Source: Pseudomonadota bacterium
GTDB lineage: Bacteria; Pseudomonadota; Alphaproteobacteria; Micavibrionales; UBA2020
DNA length: 43,194 bases
NCBI GenBank assembly: GCA_023444705.1
Contig: JAEXMB010000051.1
Coordinates: 1 to 43,194 of the forward strand
Direction: 5' to 3'
This document shows, piece by piece, positions 31,655 to 39,356 of this stretch. The position numbers were made by a program, and so were the translations under genes. How positions within the stretch are numbered: position 1 is the first letter of the stretch; each line of letters opens with the position of its first letter. A model generated the notes under the pieces. It saw only the letters and a list, made by a program, of their open reading frames with translations. It was not told the origin of the DNA and made no database searches.

Positions 31655-32707
31655 TCAGCTTGCGGGACGCGGGGCCGGTGGGCGTGGCGGTGTTGTGCGC
31701 GGGGTTTGCAACATCGGTACGGACATCTGCGCCGTCAGGGTTTCGCCGTTGAGCGTGCGCACGCGCGTTGCGGCACAGCTGTTGAAGTGGTCCTGATAAG
31801 AGACCTGCGGCGCTTGTTGTTGCTGTGCAAAGGCGCAGACGGCGGCATCGTTGAAGCTGGCCTGCATGCGCAGGCGCGCAGCGGCGGCGGTGGGGAACTG
31901 GCGCTCGACCACGCGGGCAAGAATGCTTTCGTTGGCACCAAGGCTGTCGTCGATGGTGATACCCGCCGCGCGCGCCATGCCCTGTATGCGGCTGCTCATC
32001 TCCATCATCGGATGTCCGGGAATAAGAAAGCGCATGGTATAATCGCGGATGATTTCGCCCTGCTGTTCGGTGCAGAAATCCTCAAAGCGCGATTGCGGAG
32101 TCAGGGTGTATTCGTAGGTTTTGCAACTGACCGCCTGATCGCCCGCGCGGTGTTGCCAGATATGCGTCAGCTCGTGCATGAAAACGCCGCCGCGCACGCC
32201 CATGTCGTTGGCGCGGCTGTAATCATCGGCATGGTAAACGCGGTCGATCATGTGGATGTTGCGCGTGTCGCTGGCGTTGACATAGGCCAGCGTGGCGTGG
32301 CGCGCGTCGTCATGAACATTATTAAAGGGATGTGTGGGCGCATGGTCGTGAAAGCGCAGGCGCACGCTTGCGGTGTCGAAATCCTGCCCGAAGACGGCAT
32401 GTGCCATCGCGGCCTCGCCTGCGGTCAGGCCGCGTGATTGTTGCGCGGCGAGGTTGTCAAGCGGCCCGGTCAGATGCGTGCTGGCCGCAAGCGCTGCCAG
32501 ACCGGCATAGGTGCCGATCACAAGCGCGCTTGAGGCGCGCAGCAGAAAACGTCTGGCCGAAAACGGACGCTTTGCTGCGGGTGGCGCGGTGCGTGCGCGC
32601 CCGCGCTTGCGAAAGCGCTCGGCGATTTTATCCATCACGCGTTGCTGTCCCGCGTGCGGGGCGGCGGTATTTCCCTTGGCTGTTGTCTGCTCTGCGGGTT
32701 CACTCAC
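31655..32707 (-). CDS. Membrane-anchored putative zinc peptidase, paralogue B
   Basis: 350 residues from the GTG at 32707, preceded by AAGGAAAAGCCCCAC. A long basic N-terminal region (RFRKRGRARTAPPAAKRPFS) precedes one membrane helix (about 54-76). LTAGEAAMAHAVFGQDFDTA opens the conserved domain. HELTHIWQH has His168, Glu169 and His172, with candidate ligand Glu204 (CTEQQ). The four family cysteines are at 185, 202, 281 and 301. The C-terminus is Pro/Arg-rich (TPRTTPPRPPAPRPAS). LNGETLTAQ near the end matches LNGERLDA in paralogue C. A TTATGTAAAGGTTG element lies about 48 bases upstream. A putative periplasmic peptidase; no substrate can be named. Confidence 0.78.
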   Translation of the reverse strand: MSEPAEQTTAKGNTAAPHAGQQRVMDKIAERFRKRGRARTAPPAAKRPFSARRFLLRASSALVIGTYAGLAALAASTHLTGPLDNLAAQQSRGLTAGEAAMAHAVFGQDFDTASVRLRFHDHAPTHPFNNVHDDARHATLAYVNASDTRNIHMIDRVYHADDYSRANDMGVRGGVFMHELTHIWQHRAGDQAVSCKTYEYTLTPQSRFEDFCTEQQGEIIRDYTMRFLIPGHPMMEMSSRIQGMARAAGITIDDSLGANESILARVVERQFPTAAAARLRMQASFNDAAVCAFAQQQQAPQVSYQDHFNSCAATRVRTLNGETLTAQMSVPMLQTPRTTPPRPPAPRPAS

Positions 32708-32754
32708 GTGGGGCTTTTCCTTGTGGTCAAGAATGTTACCTCAAGATACCACTG

Positions 32755-32768
32755 CAACCTTTACATAA
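32755..32768 (-). promoter_or_regulatory. TTATGTAAAGGTTG element upstream of paralogue B
   Basis: On the minus strand this 14-mer differs by one base from the element at 33860-33873 before paralogue C. Both sit about 50 bases before the start codon, in otherwise unlike intergenic DNA. It could be a shared promoter part or operator. Confidence 0.4.
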
Positions 32769-32812
32769 CGTTAAAGGGTGTTTCTTTAATAAATATATGA
32801 TTTTAAATGTTT

Positions 32813-33808
32813 TTATCCGAGCGTCTTGGCCCACAACATCCGCATGCGTGTGGCCGTATCACGCGGGCGCGGTTGTGCTGGCAGGACGGGGGCGGCGGCC
32901 ATCGCGTCAAGCCGCTCGCCATTGAGGGTGGTGATGTGGCGCACCGTGCAGTGCGCCCAGGCATCGCGCAGGTCAAAGCGGTATTGCATGCGCCCCTCGA
33001 TCGCCTGTTTGCGCGCGGCGACGGTGCAGGCGGCAGTGGCCGCAATACGTGTCTGCATAGCCATGCGCGCGGTGCGGGCATGGGGGAATTGTTCTTCGAC
33101 CACGCGGATCAGGTTGCTGTATTGCGCGCGGTAGGTCACTTGCGGTATCACGCTGGCCACTTGGCCTAGCGCATTATCGGGTTGCAGAAACAGACGCGTG
33201 TAGTCGCCGATTATTGTCGCCTGCTGTTCGTTGCAGAAATCACCAAAGTGTGACCGGTCGGTCAAGGTGTAGTCGTAGATGTCGCAATCCTTGCTCATAC
33301 CCTGGCGGTGCTGCCAGATATGTGTCATCTCGTGCATGAAGGTGCTGGCGCGGTATCCCTGATCGGGTACGCGCGAGTAATCGCGCGCATGCTTGTCGGT
33401 GCTGACGAAATGGATATCTCGGGTATTGCCGCCCAATACATAGGCCAGCGTGACCAGACCTTTTTTATCCTGCGACTGGTTGGGCGGCATGGTGCGGTGG
33501 AAATATTTGGTGATCTCGCCGGTCGCAAAATCGGGGCCGAAGACCCCTTGTACCAGGGCGCGCTCGCCCGCGGTCAGGTGTGCGCTCGCCTCGGCATACT
33601 GGCGGTCATCATGCACGCCCAGCGCATCGCCTGCTTTATCGAGGCCTTCGGACAGCGCGATCACCGAAACACCGGCCAGCAGGCCAAGAAAAACCACGCG
33701 CAGATATTCCACCGTTTGCGGCAGGTGCGACGGCGGTATCAGCGGCGCTTTGCGCCCGATACGGGCGGCGACGCGGTCGGTGATGTTGTCGCGGACGGGG
33801 TGACCCAT
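32813..33808 (-). CDS. Membrane-anchored putative zinc peptidase, paralogue C
   Basis: 331 residues; ATG 33808 follows AAAGGCCGTTC. One membrane helix at about 33-53 (VEYLRVVFLGLLAGVSVIAL). LTAGERALVQGVFGPDFATG starts the shared domain. HEMTHIWQH has His159, Glu160 and His163, with candidate third ligand Glu194 in CNEQQATIIGDYTRLFL. Family cysteines are at 175, 192, 261 and 287. It is most similar to A in the CNEQQ region and to B in the C-terminal LNGE segment. Transcribed divergently from the HAD nucleotidase gene. A TTATGTAAAGTTTG element lies about 52 bases upstream. Activity is inferred from motifs only. Confidence 0.78.
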   Translation of the reverse strand: MGHPVRDNITDRVAARIGRKAPLIPPSHLPQTVEYLRVVFLGLLAGVSVIALSEGLDKAGDALGVHDDRQYAEASAHLTAGERALVQGVFGPDFATGEITKYFHRTMPPNQSQDKKGLVTLAYVLGGNTRDIHFVSTDKHARDYSRVPDQGYRASTFMHEMTHIWQHRQGMSKDCDIYDYTLTDRSHFGDFCNEQQATIIGDYTRLFLQPDNALGQVASVIPQVTYRAQYSNLIRVVEEQFPHARTARMAMQTRIAATAACTVAARKQAIEGRMQYRFDLRDAWAHCTVRHITTLNGERLDAMAAAPVLPAQPRPRDTATRMRMLWAKTLG

Positions 33809-33859
33809 GAACGGCCTTTAAAGGGCTTGAGTGGCGTGCGGAATTGCATTAGCATAGCA

Positions 33860-33873
33860 CAAACTTTACATAA
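33860..33873 (-). promoter_or_regulatory. TTATGTAAAGTTTG element upstream of paralogue C
   Basis: Matches the element before paralogue B at 13 of 14 bases and at nearly the same distance from the start codon. It lies in the divergent region shared with the HAD nucleotidase gene. Confidence 0.4.
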
Positions 33874-33930
33874 GCAAAATTTTTATCATCCAGCCGCCCC
33901 TGCGGCGGGTCCTGAAAGGGCAAATTATCA

Positions 33931-34476
33931 ATGCAAAGCAATCACTTGAGCGAATTCACCGTTTTCTTTGACATCGACGGCGTGCTGGGCGATTTCGACC
34001 GCCATCTGGACCGTCACGCCCTGCGTGGTGCCGACGGCAATCCGCGCTGGAACGCCGTGACGCAACAGTGGTGGCAAACCATGCCCCATATGCAGGGCGC
34101 GCAGGATTTCTTTATGCGCGTGGCGGCCAAGCTGCATACGCGCTTTCTGACCGCGCCGACGCTGTCGACTGATTGCTTCACCGGCAAGGCCGCATGGGTG
34201 CAGACCTTTTTGCCGCACGAGGGCAAGGGCGCGCTCAAGCGCCTGATTATCGCGCCGTCGAGCGACAAGGCCTATCTGGCCGGTCCGACGCGCATCCTGA
34301 TCGACGACCGTGAAAAGAACATCAAGGAATGGGTGGCGGCAGGTGGCATCGGCATTCACTTCACCGGCGATTTCGCCGCTGTCGAGCGCGCGCTGCAAGC
34401 GGCCGTACCGGGCCTGACGCTTGACATCACGCCTGCCGACGTGCGTGCGGCGATCAACCGCCGCTTTGGCCGTTAA
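33931..34476 (+). CDS. HAD-superfamily 5'-nucleotidase-like protein
   Basis: 181 residues; the ATG at 33931 follows AAAGGGCAAATTATCA. HAD motif I is FFDIDGVLGDF (Asp14, Asp16). Motif II is probably LTAPT. Motif III Lys lies in KRLIIAPSSDKAYL and motif IV is RILIDDREKNIKEW. The arrangement, with IDD..KNI.EW followed by GI.F, matches small deoxy-5'-nucleotidases (NT5C type), including phage and bacterial versions. It would dephosphorylate a nucleotide or similar small molecule in the cytoplasm. It is the only plus-strand gene within the HExxH cluster, sitting between paralogues C and D. Confidence 0.82.
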   Translation: MQSNHLSEFTVFFDIDGVLGDFDRHLDRHALRGADGNPRWNAVTQQWWQTMPHMQGAQDFFMRVAAKLHTRFLTAPTLSTDCFTGKAAWVQTFLPHEGKGALKRLIIAPSSDKAYLAGPTRILIDDREKNIKEWVAAGGIGIHFTGDFAAVERALQAAVPGLTLDITPADVRAAINRRFGR

Positions 34477-34494
34477 TCTGCAAGAACGAAATGC

Positions 34495-35436
34495 TTAGCT
34501 GTTGGGACGCGGCGCAGGGGTTGCGGCACCTGCCCGGCGTGCGGCCTCGACCGCAGGATAGCGCACCTGTCCGTCGGGCAGGGTGAAGGTCACCTGACGC
34601 GCGGATGTCGTCAGTGGCTGGCCCTGCAGGTTGGTGTAATAGCGCCTGTTGCAGGAAGCTTGCGCGGTTTTGTTTTCCGCCGCGGCATCAAAACATGCCA
34701 GATGCACACGCGCGCGCGTTTGCATGCGCATGCGCAGTTGCGTTGCGCGCGGGAATTTCGCCTCGACGATCTGGCGGATACGGTCGAAATATTTGCCGCT
34801 GTCGCCTGACAGGTCCGTCTGGTTGAGCTGCGAGGGACGCAGATAAAAGGCGGCGTAATAGCCGACCAGCTGGCCCTGGCGTTCGCTGCAATACTGGTCA
34901 AAGGTCATGGCGGTGTTCATGATGTCGCGTTGCGGCAGGTCGTAGCTATGGCACTGGCCGCCGCTTACGGCCTTGGTGCGGTGCTGCCAGATATGGGTGG
35001 CTTCGTGCATGAAGGTCGCAACGCGCGACCCCAACACACTGCCGTCACGGCTGTAGTCATCCATGAAATCGTCCGCCGCCGCGAAGGTAATGGCCGAGCT
35101 GCCGCGCCTGACGCAGGCGACGAAAACCGTTTCGTCACTCTTGGTTTCGCCGCAGGCGTTTTCATTGCCGCTGTATCTTTTGCGGATATTGCCGGTATTG
35201 AAATCCGCGCCGAACACGGCATGCACCAGGGCCGCTTCGCCAGCACTCAGGCCGCCGACCTTCAGTGCTGTCTGGTCGCGGTAGACATCCATGCCTGCGG
35301 TGATGACTTCCGCAGGCACCAGATGCATGGCGACGGCGGCCACAAGCAGGGCCTTATTGGCGGGATGCATGCCTTGGGCATAAGCAAAGGCACGGGACAG
35401 AAAATTTTTGTGTGGTGTGGGGCGCGCCGTTGTCAT
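34495..35436 (-). CDS. Membrane-anchored putative zinc peptidase, paralogue D (divergent)
   Basis: 313 residues. A hydrophobic helix lies at about 27-48. LSAGEAALVHAVFGADFNTG starts the shared domain. HEATHIWQH has His144, Glu145 and His148. The candidate third ligand is Glu185 in CSERQ, 36 residues after His148, because of a six-residue insert relative to A and C. Family cysteines are at 162, 183, 268 and 282; two extra ones (95, 108) are unique to this member. The start is 3 bases after the GGDEF stop and has no own ribosome site, so translation is coupled to the cyclase. It is the most diverged of the four paralogues. Confidence 0.77.
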   Translation of the reverse strand: MTTARPTPHKNFLSRAFAYAQGMHPANKALLVAAVAMHLVPAEVITAGMDVYRDQTALKVGGLSAGEAALVHAVFGADFNTGNIRKRYSGNENACGETKSDETVFVACVRRGSSAITFAAADDFMDDYSRDGSVLGSRVATFMHEATHIWQHRTKAVSGGQCHSYDLPQRDIMNTAMTFDQYCSERQGQLVGYYAAFYLRPSQLNQTDLSGDSGKYFDRIRQIVEAKFPRATQLRMRMQTRARVHLACFDAAAENKTAQASCNRRYYTNLQGQPLTTSARQVTFTLPDGQVRYPAVEAARRAGAATPAPRPNS

Positions 35437-35439
35437 CGC

Positions 35440-36126
35440 TCAGGGTTTGGGCGCTTTGGCGGCCTTACGGTCAGCCTTGTCCGCATACAGCGCGGCGTCG
35501 GCTTTCATATACGCGGCGGAGAAGCTTTCATCGCTGATGCTGACGGCGGCACTGCCGACACTGCCGCCGCATTTCAGTTCCAGATCACCGTGTTTGAAGC
35601 TGACCTGATTGAGCGCATGACGGATGCTGCGTACGCGTGAATAGACTTTTTTCGGATCGGTCTGCGTCAGCAAAATGGCGAATTCATCACCGCCAAAGCG
35701 CGCGGCACCGTCGGTGAAGCGGATGGATTTCATCACCTGCTTGGATACCTGTTTCAGGCACTCGTCGCCAGCCTTGTGGCCATAGGTGTCGTTGATCGCC
35801 TTGAAACCGTCGAGGTCGATCATGACCAGCACGGCACCGTCAGAGGTGCCACGGCGGATGCGCGACAGTTCCTGTTCAAAGAAATTTTCAAGACCGCGGC
35901 GGTTCATCAGGCCGGTCAGCTGGTCGGTGGAGGCGAGGTCTTCGAGTTCGCGGATTTTCTTTTCCTGCTCGGCCATGATGCGTTCGGCTTCCTGCAGCTT
36001 GGTCATCGCCTCGCGCAGCAACGCCTTGGTCATGTCGGCAGAGCTGGCGGCGCGCATTTCAGGCACGCGGATCTGGATATCCGCAGCGGGCAGTGCAGGG
36101 GTGTCAAAAGCGCGCGTGGTCGTCAT
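35440..36126 (-). CDS. Diguanylate cyclase (GGDEF) with a coiled-coil N-terminus
   Basis: 228 residues, no membrane helix. Residues about 30-65 form a heptad-like coiled coil (LLREAMTKLQEAERIMAEQE). The GGDEF domain covers about 66-220: STDQLTGLMNRRGLENFF, MIDLDGFKAINDTYGHKAGD and the intact active site GGDEF at 145-149. An inhibitory RxxD site (RFTD, 136-139) lies exactly five residues before it. It should make c-di-GMP from GTP with product inhibition. It is translationally coupled to the HExxH paralogue D. A TTAA-N7-TTAA box at 36201-36215 lies between it and the divergent eipB gene. Confidence 0.92.
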   Translation of the reverse strand: MTTTRAFDTPALPAADIQIRVPEMRAASSADMTKALLREAMTKLQEAERIMAEQEKKIRELEDLASTDQLTGLMNRRGLENFFEQELSRIRRGTSDGAVLVMIDLDGFKAINDTYGHKAGDECLKQVSKQVMKSIRFTDGAARFGGDEFAILLTQTDPKKVYSRVRSIRHALNQVSFKHGDLELKCGGSVGSAAVSISDESFSAAYMKADAALYADKADRKAAKAPKP

Positions 36127-36200
36127 GGCGGGGCCGGTCTCCTGTGGGTTAGCCTAGCGCGAGAATCCTCACCAAAGGCTTAAGATGGCAATATCCTGTC

Positions 36201-36215
36201 TTAACGAATGGTTAA
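36201..36215. promoter_or_regulatory. CtrA-type box (TTAA-N7-TTAA) between the GGDEF and eipB genes
   Basis: TTAA, CGAATGG, TTAA is a full match to the CtrA core. It lies 75 bases upstream of the GGDEF start and 99 bases upstream of the eipB start, so it could control either. Confidence 0.65.
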
Positions 36216-36313
36216 TGTCAAGTATTATGTATATTGTTAGGGTGTCCTTCCGCGCTGGTCATTGTTTTTCAATGGCTTTGCACTAAAGTGATGATGACTC
36301 GAAAGGAACGCCG

Positions 36314-37267
36314 ATGTCCAAATTTTTCACCGGAATGGCTGTTGCGGGGCTGATCGCAGGGGTGGGGGCCTATGCGGTGCTACCCGCTGCCAAGACCTCT
36401 GTACACACCGCGGCGCAAACCGCGCGTGCCACGGTGCTGGCGGCCATCGCGCCCGCCGCGGGTGAAGATAACGCTGTCAGTGATGTGGTCATGGTCTCGC
36501 ACAAGGCGATCTATGATTTCCGCATGCTGGGCATCAGTTCGGGCAGCGGCGGGCTGAGCGACATCCGCGGTAGCATGTATTACGAGCAGGCCGACGCCTG
36601 TGACGGCTGGACGACCGACCACCGCTTCACGTCGGAATATTTCTACCCCGAACGCCCCGCCATGCTTAATGTCAGCCAGTATACGGCATGGGAGGCCAAG
36701 GACGGCAGTCTGTTCCAGTTCAACTCCGAACGTCAGGAAAACGGCAATGCGGGCGAACAGTTGCGCGGTGCGGTCGAACCTGCCGCCGACGGCAGCGCCA
36801 AGGCGCAGTTCTCGCGCCCGCCCGAGCTGTCGTTTGACCTGCCTGCCGGATATTACCTGCCCGTGCAGCACACGGCGGAAATCATCCGCCGCGCGCGCAA
36901 GGGCGAAAAGATTTTCCACGCCGTGTTGTTTGACGGCACCGACGCCGAAGGCCCCGTCGAAGTTAACGCGGTGATTACCAAAGCCCTTGATGCCAAGGAG
37001 CTTGCCGCCATCGGCACGCTGGCCGACGGCAAGCCTGATGCCCGCATCGACGCCCGACTGGTCGCCGCCCCCGCATGGCATGTGCGCATGGCGGTCTTTC
37101 CGCTCTACCCCAAGGACGGGCAGGACAGCGCCACGCCGTCTTACGAAATGGACATGGTGCTGCATGACAACGGCGTCGTCAGCGACGCAGTGGTCGACTA
37201 CCAGCAATTCAAGCTGGCGCAGAAACTGACCGCGCTTGAGGCACTGCCCCCTGCCGATTGCCAATAA
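36314..37267 (+). CDS. eipB: EipB-like periplasmic envelope protein (DUF1849)
   Basis: 317 residues; the ATG at 36314 follows AAAGGAACGCCG. N-terminal hydrophobic segment (KFFTGMAVAGLIAGVGAYAV) acts as signal or anchor. DUF1849 landmarks are SHKAIYDFRMLGISSGSG, DIRGSMYYEQADACDGWTTD and the ending ALPPADCQ. Cys96 and Cys316 correspond to the conserved disulfide of Brucella EipB, a beta-spiral periplasmic protein needed for envelope integrity. Here it sits beside c-di-GMP and CtrA-pathway genes and has a CtrA-type box upstream, so cell-cycle control is a reasonable inference. Confidence 0.87.
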   Translation: MSKFFTGMAVAGLIAGVGAYAVLPAAKTSVHTAAQTARATVLAAIAPAAGEDNAVSDVVMVSHKAIYDFRMLGISSGSGGLSDIRGSMYYEQADACDGWTTDHRFTSEYFYPERPAMLNVSQYTAWEAKDGSLFQFNSERQENGNAGEQLRGAVEPAADGSAKAQFSRPPELSFDLPAGYYLPVQHTAEIIRRARKGEKIFHAVLFDGTDAEGPVEVNAVITKALDAKELAAIGTLADGKPDARIDARLVAAPAWHVRMAVFPLYPKDGQDSATPSYEMDMVLHDNGVVSDAVVDYQQFKLAQKLTALEALPPADCQ

Positions 37268-37309
37268 TACGGCTAACCCCCCTGATTTTTATGCGTTTTA
37301 AGCGGAACC

Positions 37310-37324
37310 TTAACGCTTTGTTAA
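37310..37324 (+). promoter_or_regulatory. CtrA-type box upstream of divK
   Basis: TTAA, CGCTTTG, TTAA (followed by C) is a full match to the CtrA consensus TTAA-N7-TTAAC, 60 bases before the divK start. A near-EcfG element (GGAAC at 37304, N16, CGAT) overlaps it. Confidence 0.72.
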
Positions 37325-37384
37325 CGATTGGCCGTCTAGTGTCAGGGTGAGGGGACAGGCCCGTCCGCGGGCAAGGGGGAGACA

Positions 37385-37750
37385 ATGGCCAAAAAAGTAA
37401 TGATCGTCGAAGACAACGAGCTGAACATGAAGCTCTTTGACGACCTGTTGGGCGCACATGGCTACGTCACATGCAAGACGCGCGACGGCAAGCGCGTGCT
37501 TGAACTGGCGCGCGCCGAGCAGCCCGACCTCATCATCATGGATATCCAGTTGCCCGAAGTATCGGGGCTTGAAGTCACGCAGTGGCTCAAGGCCGATGCC
37601 GACCTCAAGCATATTCCCGTCGTCGCCGTGACTGCCTTCGCCATGAAGGGCGACGAGGAAAAAATCCGCCAGGGCGGCTGCGAGGATTATGTTTCAAAGC
37701 CGATTTCCATCACCGACTTCATGAAAGTCGTGCAGAAATATCTGGGATAA
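37385..37750 (+). CDS. divK: Single-domain response regulator DivK
   Basis: 121 residues consisting only of a receiver. The acidic pair is in VEDNELNMKLFDDLL, phospho-acceptor Asp53 in IIMDIQLPEVSGLE, and the Thr/Lys pair in AVTAFAMKG and VSKPI. The 'NELNMKLFDDLL.A.GY.' helix and length are typical of DivK, the polar cell-cycle regulator that controls CtrA through DivL/CckA and PleC/DivJ. The pleD gene follows 89 bases downstream, as in Caulobacter. A CtrA box precedes it. Confidence 0.94.
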   Translation: MAKKVMIVEDNELNMKLFDDLLGAHGYVTCKTRDGKRVLELARAEQPDLIIMDIQLPEVSGLEVTQWLKADADLKHIPVVAVTAFAMKGDEEKIRQGGCEDYVSKPISITDFMKVVQKYLG

Positions 37751-37839
37751 CTGGCTTTTTAGGCGAGCTTCACTGTTTATTTAACATGATTGGTGTAAGC
37801 TATCCGGTGGATTAAGACGAAAGAGGAACACCGCAGACC

Positions 37840-39282
37840 ATGACCGCACGCGTACTTGTCGTTGATGATATCCTGCCCAACGTCAAACTGCTCGAAGCCA
37901 AGCTGAGCAACGAGTATTTCGACGTCATTACCGCCACCAGCGGTGCGGAAGCTTTGGAAAAAGCGCAGGCGCACGGCCCCGATATCGTGCTGCTCGACGT
38001 CATGATGCCCGGCATGGACGGGTTTGAAACCTGCCAGCGCCTGAAAAGCAACCCCGCCACCGCGCATATTCCCGTGGTGATGGTGACAGCACTCACCGAT
38101 GCGACCGACCGCGTGCGCGGGCTTGAAGCCGGTGCCGACGATTTCCTGTCAAAGCCGGTCAACGACATCGCGCTGATGGCGCGCGTCAAATCCCTCGTGC
38201 GCCTGAAGATGACCGTGGACGAATGGCGCATTCGCGAGAACACCGCCAACCAGTTCGGCGTGAGTTCCGAAAAGAACGTGCAGATGGCCGAACCGTCGGA
38301 AAAAGCGCGTGTGCTGGTGATCGAGGACAAGGCGTTTGAAAGCGAGAAGTTCGTCGAAACACTCAAGCGCGACGACGACAGCGTCATGGTCGCGCGCACC
38401 GGCGACCAGGCGATGGAAATGGCGCAGATGAACGAATTCGACATCATCACCATCAGTCTTGGCATGGCCAACGAAGATGGCCTGCGCCTTGTCATGCGCC
38501 TGCGCAGCAACGAGCGCACCCGCGCCATCCCCATCCTGATGGTGGGCGAGGAAGCGGACATGAAGCGTGTGGCGCAGGGCCTTGAAATGGGCGCGCACGA
38601 CTATATCCTGCGCCCTGTCGACCGTAACGAATTGCTGGCGCGCGTGCGTACGCAGATCCGCCGCAAACGCTATCAGGACCGCCTGCGTAACAACTACGAG
38701 CAAAGCCTGTCGATGGCGCTGACCGACAGCCTGACCGGCCTGTTCAACCGCCGCTATCTGATGGTGCATTTTGAAAAGATGCTGATGAAGGGCCGCGAGA
38801 CGCGCAAGACGTTGTGCGCCATGACGCTCGACATCGACTTCTTTAAAAAGATCAACGACACCTACGGCCACGGCGTGGGCGACGAGACGCTCAAGATTTT
38901 TGCCGAGCGTATCAGCCAGAACCTGCGCAGCTTTGACCTGGTCAGCCGTATGGGGGGGGAGGAATTCGTGGTGGTGCTGCCCGATACCTCGCTTGACCTT
39001 GCCAAGCAGATCGCCGAGCGCCTGCGCAAATCCATCTGCCGCGAACCCTTCAGGGTCAGCGCGCCTGAAGGGCAGATCAACGTCAGCGTCAGCATTGGCG
39101 CTGCCATGATCGACCCCGACAATCACCTGACGGTCGACGCCGCGCTCAAGCTGTCGGATGACGAGCTGTATCACGCCAAGGAAAATGGCCGCAACCGCGT
39201 CTATATGGCGGGCCACGGCATGGTCGAACAGCAACCCGACACCCCGCCCGAACAGACGGCCCCCGCAACGGCCAGCGCCTGA
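37840..39282 (+). CDS. pleD: PleD-type response regulator/diguanylate cyclase
   Basis: 480 residues; the ATG at 37840 follows AGAGGAACACCGCAGACC. First receiver with phospho-acceptor Asp53 (LLDVMMPGMDGFE). The second receiver (about 157-285) is degenerate, with ITISLG in place of the Asp motif; it serves as a dimer adaptor in PleD. The GGDEF domain has active site GGEEF and a product-binding RxxD (RSFD) five residues earlier. A Pro/Thr/Ala-rich tail of about 20 residues extends past the Caulobacter length (454). Phosphorylated PleD makes c-di-GMP at the stalked pole during the swarmer-to-stalked change. Follows divK. Confidence 0.95.
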   Translation: MTARVLVVDDILPNVKLLEAKLSNEYFDVITATSGAEALEKAQAHGPDIVLLDVMMPGMDGFETCQRLKSNPATAHIPVVMVTALTDATDRVRGLEAGADDFLSKPVNDIALMARVKSLVRLKMTVDEWRIRENTANQFGVSSEKNVQMAEPSEKARVLVIEDKAFESEKFVETLKRDDDSVMVARTGDQAMEMAQMNEFDIITISLGMANEDGLRLVMRLRSNERTRAIPILMVGEEADMKRVAQGLEMGAHDYILRPVDRNELLARVRTQIRRKRYQDRLRNNYEQSLSMALTDSLTGLFNRRYLMVHFEKMLMKGRETRKTLCAMTLDIDFFKKINDTYGHGVGDETLKIFAERISQNLRSFDLVSRMGGEEFVVVLPDTSLDLAKQIAERLRKSICREPFRVSAPEGQINVSVSIGAAMIDPDNHLTVDAALKLSDDELYHAKENGRNRVYMAGHGMVEQQPDTPPEQTAPATASA

Positions 39283-39356
39283 TCCGCGCGTTCCCTTGAA
39301 GGGATGCGGCACTGGCCTATCTTTCTGGCAGGACCGCTTTTTCAACAGGTGAGACA

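Noticed and set aside
39292..39304. TCCCTT-G-AAGGGA palindrome between pleD and msrBA
   Set aside because: Short, without a T-run or a matching partner elsewhere; too little to call a site.
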